From: NZ13-RE01 sp049718665
GTDB taxonomy: Bacteria > Dictyoglomota > Dictyoglomia > Dictyoglomales > Dictyoglomaceae
NCBI GenBank assembly: GCA_049718665.1
Contig: JBNARO010000032.1
Location: 1 to 20,898 of the forward strand
Reading direction: 5' to 3'
DNA: 20,898 nucleotides
Of the stretch, positions 14,349 to 20,898 are shown piece after piece. The translations under genes and the position numbers were made by a program. How positions within the stretch are numbered: position 1 is the stretch's first letter; the number at the start of each line of letters is the position of its first letter. Under the pieces are notes generated by a model. It was not told the origin of the DNA. It made no database searches and saw only the letters and a program-made list of their open reading frames with translations.

Positions 14349-15224
14349 TCAGACAAACACCTTGTCAGGCTTTATTATACCATTATCATGATGAGCTATA
14401 GCTAAAAGTTCGTTATTTTCATCTATCAACATAATAGGATTTGAACATTGATAAAAATTTTTAACCTCTTTTATACTTATTGGATTCCCATTTTTTACTT
14501 TCTTTATACTCTGATGAGAAACAAAAAATGAGGGGAAATCCAAGGCTTCAATTGCAGGAATTAAGTTTTCTTTCCATTCCTCTTCTAAGTTTTTAAATAG
14601 AATAGCATTATTTATATGAAATTTCCCAATTTTAGTTCTTAAAAGAAAAGATGTTAATGCGGATATATTAAGTTGTTCTCCGATCTCTTTAACTAAGCTT
14701 CTTATATAGGTCCCAGAAGATACGGTAAATTCTATTAGAGCTCTTGGGAATATATCCTTTTGGAAATATATTAACTCAGCATTATATATTGTTACTTTTC
14801 TTTTGGGAAGATTTATTTCTTTTCCTTTTCTTGCCAAATCATAGGCTCTTTTCCCTTGAATATGTAAAGCAGAAAATATAGGGGGAATTTGTTCTCTTTC
14901 TCCTATAAAAGATTTAATAACTTTTTCTACATCTTCTTTGTCTATATTTCTTGGGGGATTATAAGAAAAAAATTTTGCTTCTCTATCGTAGGTTTCGCTG
15001 CTTACACCAAAAGTGATTTCTACTATGTATGTCTTTTTTAGTTTTAAAATATATTCTTCTAATCTTACAGCTTTGTCTAAACCTATAAGTAAAATACCAC
15101 AGGCTCTGGGATCTAAAGTTCCCATATGTCCTACTCTCTCTATTCCTGTGATTTCTTTCACCCTTTTTACTACAGAGAAAGAGGTTATTCCTGGAGGTTT
15201 ATTTATCAACAGGAAGTGGTTCAT
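14349..15224 (-). CDS. truB: tRNA pseudouridine(55) synthase
   Basis: The 291-aa TruB forms pseudouridine at position 55 in the T-loop of tRNAs. The catalytic motif GTLDPRACGILLI (35-47) carries the nucleophile Asp38. PPIFSALHIQGKRAYDLAR (114-132) and SSGTYIRSL (169-177) are the other family blocks. The C-terminal ~60 residues would be the PUA-like RNA-binding tail. The usual TLDPLATG reads TLDPRACG, a mild variation. It overlaps nrnA by 26 nt, and its place after rbfA/nrnA matches the classic nusA-infB operon. Confidence 0.94.
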   Translation of the reverse strand: MNHFLLINKPPGITSFSVVKRVKEITGIERVGHMGTLDPRACGILLIGLDKAVRLEEYILKLKKTYIVEITFGVSSETYDREAKFFSYNPPRNIDKEDVEKVIKSFIGEREQIPPIFSALHIQGKRAYDLARKGKEINLPKRKVTIYNAELIYFQKDIFPRALIEFTVSSGTYIRSLVKEIGEQLNISALTSFLLRTKIGKFHINNAILFKNLEEEWKENLIPAIEALDFPSFFVSHQSIKKVKNGNPISIKEVKNFYQCSNPIMLIDENNELLAIAHHDNGIIKPDKVFV

Positions 15225-16194
15225 ATTCCAATATGAATTCAGCCAATTCTTTAACTACACTCAATACTAAATCTTGGGGTTCTCCTTCCTTTTCAAATCC
15301 TGCTGCTTCTCTATGTCCTCCACCACCAAATTTCTTTGCAAAGACCCCTACGTTAATATAAGAAGACTTTGATCTTAGGCTTATCTTAGTATTAGATGAT
15401 GAGAGAGGATATAAAAAGACTACTACTTTTGTATCTTTTAACATTCTTAACATATCTACAATTCCCTCAGTATCTTCAATTTTTGAATCAAACTCTTCCA
15501 TATCTTCTCTTGTAATGAAACTTACAGCAATTCCATCTTTAATTTTTAGTCTAAGAAGAGCTCTTCCTAAAAGATATAAAGAAGAAAGACTTTTCCTTTC
15601 ATATATTTGCTGAGAGATATAAGAAATGTCAGCCCCTTTTTCTAATAGCTTTATTGCTGTTTTAAAAGAATTTATATTTGTATTACTAAATCTAAAACTA
15701 CCTGTATCTGTTATTAAGCCTGCAAGAAAACATTGAGCGGTTTTTAATGATATTTCTTCTTTATATCTATAGAGAAGGTTTGTCAGAATTTCAGTGACTG
15801 AGGAAGCTTTAGGATTTATTAAATTTAAATTTCCAAAGAAGGTATTAGTAGGATGGTGGTCGATATTAATAACTAAAGGAATATTTTTTAGAAATCCGTT
15901 ATTCTCTCCTATTCTTTCTATATCTCCACAATCCAGAAAAATGGCCACATTAAAATTAATTTTTTCCGACTCATCAAATAGTTGAAGTTCTTCAAAAACG
16001 AGAAATTGATAGATATATGGAATTCCATTAGGAAGATATAAATATACCTTTTTTCCTTTTTCTTTTAAAAAATAATATAAACCTAAGATGGAACCTATGG
16101 CATCCCCATCAGGATTTTTGTGAGTTATGAGTAAGAAATTATCTTCTTTATTAATAATTTCCAAGATACTTTTTAAAGTTTTAGTCTTCCTCAT
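15199..16194 (-). CDS. nrnA: DHH-family oligoribonuclease/3'-phosphoadenosine 5'-phosphate phosphatase
   Basis: The 331-aa protein has the DHH and DHHA1 domains of NrnA. Motif I is THKNPDGDAIGS (24-35, metal Asp29 and Asp31); LDCGD (87-91), DHH (112-114) and TDTG (162-165) supply the other metal ligands. The DHHA1 substrate-binding loop is GGGGHREAAGF (290-300). The family degrades 2-5-nt RNAs and dephosphorylates pAp in the cytoplasm; in cyclic-dinucleotide-using bacteria related enzymes also clear linear dinucleotides such as pGpG, relevant to the HD-GYP gene nearby. It overlaps rbfA by 14 nt and truB by 26 nt. Which of these substrates dominates is not visible. Confidence 0.9.
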   Translation of the reverse strand: MRKTKTLKSILEIINKEDNFLLITHKNPDGDAIGSILGLYYFLKEKGKKVYLYLPNGIPYIYQFLVFEELQLFDESEKINFNVAIFLDCGDIERIGENNGFLKNIPLVINIDHHPTNTFFGNLNLINPKASSVTEILTNLLYRYKEEISLKTAQCFLAGLITDTGSFRFSNTNINSFKTAIKLLEKGADISYISQQIYERKSLSSLYLLGRALLRLKIKDGIAVSFITREDMEEFDSKIEDTEGIVDMLRMLKDTKVVVFLYPLSSSNTKISLRSKSSYINVGVFAKKFGGGGHREAAGFEKEGEPQDLVLSVVKELAEFILEYEPLPVDK

Positions 16195-16543
16195 CTAATT
16201 TTAAGTTCTTCATAATTTTTAAAATTCTATCTCCTCTTTCTAAGGAATCATCTAACTCAAAGACTATCTCAGGAATAAATCTTATTCTTAGATCCTTTCC
16301 TATTTCACTCTTTATAAACCCCTTAGCACTTTCCAATCCTGTTAATGTCTGTTTTTTAGTTTTTTCGTCTCCGAATATACTTACAAAAACATGGGCATAT
16401 CTTAGGTCTTTACTTAATTTAATCTCTGTAATAGTAACAAAAGAAGAGATTCTTGGATCTTTTACTCTTCTTAGTAGAATCTCACTAATCTCAATTTTAA
16501 GTAATTCACTTAACCTTTCTTGTCTTTGTCTCAAGACTTTCAT
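16181..16543 (-). CDS. rbfA: 30S ribosome-binding factor A
   Basis: The 120-aa single KH-like domain protein helps late 30S maturation and cold adaptation by binding the 16S rRNA. Family features are the N-terminal RLSELLKIEISEILLRRVKD stretch (10-29), KLSKDLRYAHVFVS (43-56) and the C-terminal RIRFIPEIVFELDDSLERGDRI block. The start needs attention: AAAAGGAG directly abuts the ATG at 16543 with no spacing, whereas a TTG at 16534 (codon 4) lies at a normal distance from that site. The true protein may therefore be 117 aa. Confidence 0.92.
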   Translation of the reverse strand: MKVLRQRQERLSELLKIEISEILLRRVKDPRISSFVTITEIKLSKDLRYAHVFVSIFGDEKTKKQTLTGLESAKGFIKSEIGKDLRIRFIPEIVFELDDSLERGDRILKIMKNLKLDEED

Positions 16544-16555
16544 CTCCTTTTCTAT

Positions 16556-16837
16556 TTATAAAATATTTATTTCGTAGTCTATTATGAAGCTATCTTTTTC
16601 TCTTTCTACCAATTTTATTACATCAGAAAATACTCTATATATGTGATTAGAATCGGTAGAGACGCAACTTATTCCTAAAATTAATTCATTTAAACTATCT
16701 TGCGCCTCTATTTCAGCAATAGAGACATTAAATTTATTTCGCACTTTTTCTATTATACTTTTCTTTACCCTCCTCTTATCCTTTAAAGAAAAACTTTCAG
16801 GAATAGATAAAACTATTCTACAAACTCCCACCAACAT
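16556..16837 (-). CDS. ylxP: DUF503 family protein YlxP
   Basis: The 93-aa product matches the YlxP/DUF503 family: start MLVGVCRIVLSIPES, then LKDKRRV (19-25), a predicted ferredoxin-like alpha/beta fold, and NVSIAEIEAQDSLNELILGI in the middle. Its role is unproven; the conserved place between infB and rbfA links it to ribosome assembly or RNA handling. It begins 3 nt after the infB stop with no Shine-Dalgarno, so reinitiation by terminating ribosomes is likely. Confidence 0.85.
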   Translation of the reverse strand: MLVGVCRIVLSIPESFSLKDKRRVKKSIIEKVRNKFNVSIAEIEAQDSLNELILGISCVSTDSNHIYRVFSDVIKLVEREKDSFIIDYEINIL

Positions 16838-16840
16838 TGT

Positions 16841-18763
16841 CTATTGAGTTTGTAAAACATAAACTTCTAACTGATCTCCTGGTTTTATATCTCCAAAATT
16901 TTCTAAACCTACACCACATTCAAAGTTTGTCAATACCTCTGTAACATCTTCTTTAAATCTCTTTAAAGAAGCAATTTTCCCATCGTAAATAATTACACCA
17001 TCTCTTAAAAGTCGCACTTTTGCATTTCTCTGAATCTTTCCTTCTCTTACATATACTCCCGCAACTGTTCCTACCTTAGGAATATTAAAAGTAGCTTTTA
17101 CTTCCGCTCTTCCTATTACAACTTCTTTTGTTTCGGGTTTCTTAAATCCTTTAATAATATTATTTAAATCGTCTACAATTTCATATATTACTCTATAGGT
17201 TTTTGCTTGAACCTTTTCCCTTGCTATGGCATCATTTGCTTTACTATCAGGCCTAACATTAAATCCAATAATTAAAGCTTTGGAAGCAGAGGCAAGCATT
17301 ACATCACTTTCAGAAATACTTCCTACTGCAGAATGAATTACTTTTATGGTGAACTCTTCGGTTTCTATCTTATTTATGGTTTGAAGAATTGCCTCTAAGG
17401 AGCCTTGAGTATCTGCTTTTATTATTACAGGAAGAACTTTTTCTCCTACCCCCACGATCTCAAAAGCAGAAGTTTCTTTTTTCTCTTTTCTCTCTTCTAA
17501 TATTTCTTCAGCTTCTTTTTCACTCTTCACTACCTGCAAAATATCTCCTGCTTGAGGGAGTTCTTCAAAGCCTGACACCTCTACAGGTTGAGATGGAAGG
17601 GCTTCTTTTAAAGGACGATTTTTATCATCAAACATAGTTCTTATTTTCCCTTTTGCATTTCCTGTTACAAAATATTGCCCAATTCTCAAAGTTCCCTCTT
17701 GGACTATAACTGTAGCTACAGGTCCTCTTCCTTTATCGATTCTTGTCTCAATGATAACTCCCTTAGGAATGGCATTGGGATCTGCTCTTAATTCCTGAAT
17801 TTCTGCAACTAATAAAATCATCTCTAAAAGATTTTCGATTCCTTGCTTTCTTTTAGCAGAAATAGGAACCATTATGGTATCTCCGCCCCATTCTTCAGGG
17901 ATTAGTCCATATTCAGAAAGTTGTTGTTTAACTCTATCAGGATTTGCTTCTGGTTTATCTATTTTATTTATGGCAACAATTATAGGAACATCAGCCGCTT
18001 TAGCATGATTAATAGCTTCTATTGTCTGAGGCATTACACCATCATCAGCAGCAACAACTAAAACTGCAATGTCTGTTACTTGTGCACCTCGAGCTCTTAA
18101 AGCAGTAAAGGCTTCATGTCCAGGTGTGTCTAAAAAAACTATTTTCTTCCCCTGATATTCTACTACTGAAGCACCTATATGTTGAGTGATTCCTCCAAAT
18201 TCTTTATCTGCAACATTAGTCTGTCTTATAGCATCTAAAAGGGTTGTCTTTCCATGGTCTACATGTCCCATAACAACTACTATAGGGGGACGAGGTTTTA
18301 ATCTCGCCAGTTCTTCAGGGCTCAATTCTTTTTTCTTTATTACTCCTTTAGTTTTTATTTCTTCTACTTTATACCCAAATTTTTCTCCAACTTTCTTAAC
18401 AATATCAGGTTCTAATAACTGATTAATATTTGCCATAATCTTCATTTCCATAAGTTTTAATATTAAAGTAGTAGGACTTACTTTTAAAAGTTCAGCAAGC
18501 TCCCTTACTGTAATAGCTCCTGAAATTGATATAACTTTTTCTTCTTTTTTCTTTTCTTCGCTCTTTATCTCTTCCCTTTTCTCCTTAGGGGGAGATTTTT
18601 GAGGTTCTTCTTTTTTTAATAAATCTTTAATTATTTCCTCTGTTTCTGCATCGATAATATTTAAAGCAGACTTAATATTTACTCCTAACTCTGAGAGAAG
18701 TTTTAGAAGATCTTTACTTTCTATACCCAATTCTTTGCTTAATTCATAAATTCTTTTTTTCAT
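16841..18763 (-). CDS. infB: translation initiation factor IF-2
   Basis: The 640-aa GTPase places initiator tRNA on the 30S subunit and promotes subunit joining. An N-terminal IF2N helix domain (1-50) is followed by a short charged linker (51-76) and a second IF2N domain (about 78-135). The G domain has GHVDHGKTT (166-174), GGITQHIG (190-197), DTPGHE (212-217) and NKID (266-269). Domains II, III and the C-terminal fMet-tRNA-binding domain complete the protein. The linker is much shorter than in E. coli, giving a compact form seen in small thermophile genomes. The ribosome site GGGGGGAGAG lies inside the overlapping ylxR gene (20-nt overlap). Confidence 0.96.
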   Translation of the reverse strand: MKKRIYELSKELGIESKDLLKLLSELGVNIKSALNIIDAETEEIIKDLLKKEEPQKSPPKEKREEIKSEEKKKEEKVISISGAITVRELAELLKVSPTTLILKLMEMKIMANINQLLEPDIVKKVGEKFGYKVEEIKTKGVIKKKELSPEELARLKPRPPIVVVMGHVDHGKTTLLDAIRQTNVADKEFGGITQHIGASVVEYQGKKIVFLDTPGHEAFTALRARGAQVTDIAVLVVAADDGVMPQTIEAINHAKAADVPIIVAINKIDKPEANPDRVKQQLSEYGLIPEEWGGDTIMVPISAKRKQGIENLLEMILLVAEIQELRADPNAIPKGVIIETRIDKGRGPVATVIVQEGTLRIGQYFVTGNAKGKIRTMFDDKNRPLKEALPSQPVEVSGFEELPQAGDILQVVKSEKEAEEILEERKEKKETSAFEIVGVGEKVLPVIIKADTQGSLEAILQTINKIETEEFTIKVIHSAVGSISESDVMLASASKALIIGFNVRPDSKANDAIAREKVQAKTYRVIYEIVDDLNNIIKGFKKPETKEVVIGRAEVKATFNIPKVGTVAGVYVREGKIQRNAKVRLLRDGVIIYDGKIASLKRFKEDVTEVLTNFECGVGLENFGDIKPGDQLEVYVLQTQ

Positions 18764-19049
18764 CTCTCTCCCCCCGTTTTAGTATTTCTTGTTGTAAATC
18801 TCTTTTTAGGCTTTCAAGGATTTCTGGGTTTATGGAGCATCTTAGGGCATAGGCTAAGGCTTTTTTCTTTATAGCTTTCTCTAAACAGTCTAAATTAACA
18901 CATATATACGCTCCTCTTCCAGAAGCCTTACCTGTGGAATCAATAAAAATATTTTCATTTTGCCTAACTATTCTAATCATTTCTCTTTTAGGCTTCTTCT
19001 CTTCACATCCTATACAAGTTCTAATGGGAATATGCCCTTTCTTACTCAT
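18744..19049 (-). CDS. ylxR: YlxR/RnpM family RNA-binding protein
   Basis: The 101-aa DUF448 protein has the motif RTCIGCEEKKPKREMIRIVR (10-29) and the basic GKASGRGAYIC loop (40-50), a compact RNA-binding fold with two cysteine pairs. In Bacillus subtilis YlxR (RnpM) has been reported to modulate RNase P; that role is carried over by homology. It overlaps nusA by 8 nt and infB by 20 nt. The L7Ae-type ylxQ gene, often found between ylxR and infB, is absent here. Confidence 0.9.
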   Translation of the reverse strand: MSKKGHIPIRTCIGCEEKKPKREMIRIVRQNENIFIDSTGKASGRGAYICVNLDCLEKAIKKKALAYALRCSINPEILESLKRDLQQEILKRGERDEKKNL

Positions 19050-20112
19050 TTCTCATAACAGCTTTATTCTCTATCTTTTCCGATGATTCAGTTCTTACAT
19101 CTATCTTCCAAGAAGTTAAACGAACCGCAAGTCTTACATTTTGTCCATCCTTTCCAATAGCTAAAGAAAGTTGGTCTGGTGGAACAATTACTAAGGCTCT
19201 TTTTTCATCTTCTTTTAATTCTACTCTTATAGGTTTTGCAGGACTCAAGCTTCTTGCAATAAATTCTGCTGGATCTTTACTCCAGAGAATTAAATCAATT
19301 TTCTCTCCATTCAATTCATTTATTATATTTTGTATTCTTACCCCTTTATATCCAATACATGAACCTATAGGATCAATCTCTGGATAATTGGAATGAACTG
19401 CAACTTTTGCTCTAACACCAGGTTCCCTAACAATGTTAATAATTTCTACAACTCCTTCCTTTATTTCAGGAACCTCTAATTCAAAAAGTCTTTTTAAAAA
19501 GCCAGGATGACTACGGGAAAGAATAATAAGGGGTTCTTTTGTAGTCTTTTGAACTTCTAATAAATAAGCCCTTAATCTTCTTCCTATCCAGTAGTTCTCA
19601 CCAGGTATTTGTTCTTTATAAGGCAGAATAGCTTCAATATCAGGGAGACGAACATATACTGTTCCCCTTTCTATTCTTAAGATAGAACCGCTTATTATTT
19701 CTCCTTCTTTTGCTTTATATTTTTCATAAAGAACCTTTCTTTCTGCCTCCTTTAAGCTTTGAATTATCACTTGTTTTGCAACCTGAACAGCAATCCTTCC
19801 AAATTCTTGGGGTTCTACCTCAATTTCTACCTCATCTCCTTGTTGAGAATTTTTATTTATAGTTTTGCTTTCCTCTAAAGACATTTCTGCAATAGGATCT
19901 TTAACTCTTTCAACTACTTTTTTTGTCACATAAATTTTTATCTCTTGATTAGCAAGATCTATCTCTACTCTTGCCCCTTTGCTTGTCCCATAAGCCTTTT
20001 TAAAAGCAGATAGAAGAGCTCTTCTAAGAGCTTCTATTATTGTCTCTTTGTTTATCTTTTTTTCTTTAATTATCTGTTCTAAAACTACCCAGAAGTCTTC
20101 ACCTAATTTCAT
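19042..20112 (-). CDS. nusA: transcription termination/antitermination factor NusA
   Basis: The 356-aa NusA binds RNA polymerase and nascent RNA and controls pausing, intrinsic termination and antitermination. It has the N-terminal polymerase-binding domain (1-125), the S1 domain (about 135-200), KH1 with GYKG (254-257), and KH2 with GKDG (320-323). It stops shortly after KH2 and lacks the acidic repeats of the E. coli protein, like Bacillus and Thermotoga forms. Its operon leader contains an intrinsic-terminator-like hairpin, so NusA may regulate its own synthesis. It starts at ATG 20112 after AAGGAGGGAAAACT, 12 nt downstream of rimP. Confidence 0.96.
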   Translation of the reverse strand: MKLGEDFWVVLEQIIKEKKINKETIIEALRRALLSAFKKAYGTSKGARVEIDLANQEIKIYVTKKVVERVKDPIAEMSLEESKTINKNSQQGDEVEIEVEPQEFGRIAVQVAKQVIIQSLKEAERKVLYEKYKAKEGEIISGSILRIERGTVYVRLPDIEAILPYKEQIPGENYWIGRRLRAYLLEVQKTTKEPLIILSRSHPGFLKRLFELEVPEIKEGVVEIINIVREPGVRAKVAVHSNYPEIDPIGSCIGYKGVRIQNIINELNGEKIDLILWSKDPAEFIARSLSPAKPIRVELKEDEKRALVIVPPDQLSLAIGKDGQNVRLAVRLTSWKIDVRTESSEKIENKAVMRNE

Positions 20113-20124
20113 AGTTTTCCCTCC

Positions 20125-20595
20125 TTAGAATTCTACAATAAGCTTGGCATGATGAATCTTTTCCATAGGGAAGATTATAATCTTCCCTTTAACTTCTAAT
20201 ATTACTTCTTCTCTTTCTACACCTAATATTTTTGCCTCAAAGCTTTTTTTACCCTCATAACTTTCCTTAAGAACTATATTTATTTTTTCTCCAATATTCC
20301 TTTTAAAATCGTTAATTTTAGTTAAAGGTCTATCTAACCCTGGAGAAGATACTTCTAAAATATAAGAATGAGGAATTGGATCATAGAAATCCAATTCCCT
20401 TCCTAACCTTTCATTAACAAAGGCACAATCTTCCACAGATACACCGCCGGGCTTATCTATATAAAGCCTTAAAACCCATCCTTGTTTCTCTCTTTGGTAT
20501 TCAATATCCACAAGTTCCATTCCTTCTTTTTCAAGAATGGGCTCTGCAATCTCTCTTACTTTTTTAATAATTTCTAATCTCATTTGATCTTTCAT
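20125..20595 (-). CDS. rimP: ribosome maturation factor RimP
   Basis: The 156-aa RimP assists early 30S assembly. The N-terminal alpha/beta domain contains LVDIEYQREKQGWVLRLYID (23-42) and VEDC (54-57), then SYILEVSSPGLDRPLT (77-92), the family hallmark. An SH3-like C-terminal domain follows. The start is unsure: ATG 20595 directly follows the U-tract of a terminator hairpin and has no Shine-Dalgarno; ATG 20583 (residue 5) has only a weak GAAAGA. It is the first gene of the long minus-strand operon. Confidence 0.92.
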   Translation of the reverse strand: MKDQMRLEIIKKVREIAEPILEKEGMELVDIEYQREKQGWVLRLYIDKPGGVSVEDCAFVNERLGRELDFYDPIPHSYILEVSSPGLDRPLTKINDFKRNIGEKINIVLKESYEGKKSFEAKILGVEREEVILEVKGKIIIFPMEKIHHAKLIVEF

Positions 20596-20598
20596 GTT

Positions 20599-20628
20599 AA
20601 AAAGAAAAAGTGGGAAAATCCCACTTTT
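20599..20628 (-). terminator. intrinsic terminator/attenuator in the rimP-nusA-infB leader
   Basis: On the minus strand a 10-bp perfect stem (AAAAGTGGGA with TCCCACTTTT, 20619-20628 and 20606-20615) with a 3-nt loop runs into TTTTTCTTTTT, ending 4 nt before the rimP ATG. The promoter lies upstream (20683-20711) with no gene between, so the terminator sits inside the operon's own leader. That is the layout of an attenuator. No alternative antiterminator pairing is evident. NusA-dependent autoregulation by a leader terminator is reported for the B. subtilis operon, from memory. Confidence 0.7.
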
Positions 20629-20682
20629 AAAATTGTAATTTTTACTATATAATTATTTACTCTTTTTAATTTTCACGTTTAT

Positions 20683-20711
20683 AGTATACCTAAAAAAATT
20701 TAAATTATCAA
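20683..20711 (-). promoter_or_regulatory. sigma-70-type promoter of the rimP-nusA-infB operon
   Basis: On the minus strand TTGATA (20711-20706) and TATACT (20688-20683) are separated by exactly 17 bases; both are close to consensus. Transcription would start near 20676, giving an ~80-nt leader that ends in the terminator hairpin. The rest of the stretch without a confident gene (20596-20898) holds this promoter, the hairpin and, from 20753, an unidentified coding remnant. Confidence 0.7.
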
Positions 20712-20752
20712 TACCTTAAATTATCTGACCTGTAATCAGTATTGAAAAAGTG

Positions 20753-20898
20753 ATGCCTCCTTATTTACCTCTATCAAAAAACTTGGCTCGTTTAAAAAGT
20801 TCTTTCCTTTGCAGTTCTCATAGGAGGTAGAGCTTTACCTAAATTAAGGTTAAAGAGGAATGTATATGTAAATGGGAAACCCTTATGGAAATTAGGAC
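20753..20898 (+). pseudogene. unidentified plus-strand coding remnant, apparently frameshifted, cut by window end
   Basis: From ATG 20753 one frame reads 25 codons, beginning MPPYLPLSKN, to a stop at 20828-20830. A second frame is open from 20796 to the window end and looks protein-like (IGGRALPKLR, then VNGKPLWKLG). Removing one base from the A-run at 20794-20798 would join them into one frame of about 48 residues. The ATG lacks a good ribosome site. I do not recognise the family. It may be a decayed gene start, a real gene with a sequence error, or chance; the window edge prevents a decision. Confidence 0.35.

Noticed and set aside
17389..17637. Plus-strand open frames inside infB and the other minus-strand genes (also within coaX, nusA, truB and nrnA)
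   Set aside because: They are antisense shadows of well-conserved genes, lack ribosome sites, and have low-complexity Leu/Ser-rich translations.
1..20898. CRISPR arrays, tRNA genes, insertion sequences, phage or integration sites
   Set aside because: I saw no spaced direct repeats, no tRNA cloverleaf or T-loop sequence, no transposase motifs and no target-site duplications. Composition looks uniform apart from the rRNA end and the adjacent leader hairpin.

Overview
This is a compact, AT-rich bacterial chromosome segment. Its proteins are rich in Lys, Glu and Ile, genes overlap heavily, and one protein looks like an outer-membrane barrel. Together these suggest a thermophilic diderm. From memory the style and gene order fit Dictyoglomus, but that is an inference and no search was run. 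Almost everything is housekeeping or signalling. I see no insertion sequence, prophage, CRISPR array or tRNA.

Left (1-5480). The window opens on the last ~43 nt of a 5S rRNA. A good promoter and a leader with a striking GC-rich hairpin then precede a TlpA-like thioredoxin gene. Overlapping its stop codon is a 45-codon membrane-peptide gene ending in a Cys-x-x-Cys tail. On the other strand is 5-formyltetrahydrofolate cyclo-ligase. Two radical SAM genes follow, converging with an overlap. One carries a helix-hairpin-helix tail and looks DNA-related; the other is a B12-binding radical SAM protein. Next is a two-gene vitamin B5 operon: an ECF transporter S component and type III pantothenate kinase (coaX). 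Its leader folds into hairpins with bulged adenosines that recall the pan RNA motif.

Middle (5481-11287). A tightly coupled four-gene plus-strand operon encodes a secreted FecR-domain protein with a predicted outer-membrane barrel, a CHASE2 adenylate cyclase, a GAF/HD-GYP phosphodiesterase and a DUF3307 membrane protein. It reads as an envelope-sensing module that makes cAMP and degrades cyclic di-GMP.

Right (11267-20711, minus strand). One long operon reads rimP, nusA, ylxR, infB, ylxP, rbfA, nrnA, truB, ribF-cmk (a single fused gene), birA and a HAD-IIA phosphatase. It handles transcription elongation, translation initiation, ribosome maturation, RNA turnover and cofactor or nucleotide activation. 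Most junctions overlap. A sigma-70-type promoter and, directly before rimP, an intrinsic-terminator hairpin suggest control by attenuation, perhaps by NusA itself. At the far right edge is an unidentified plus-strand coding remnant that appears frameshifted.
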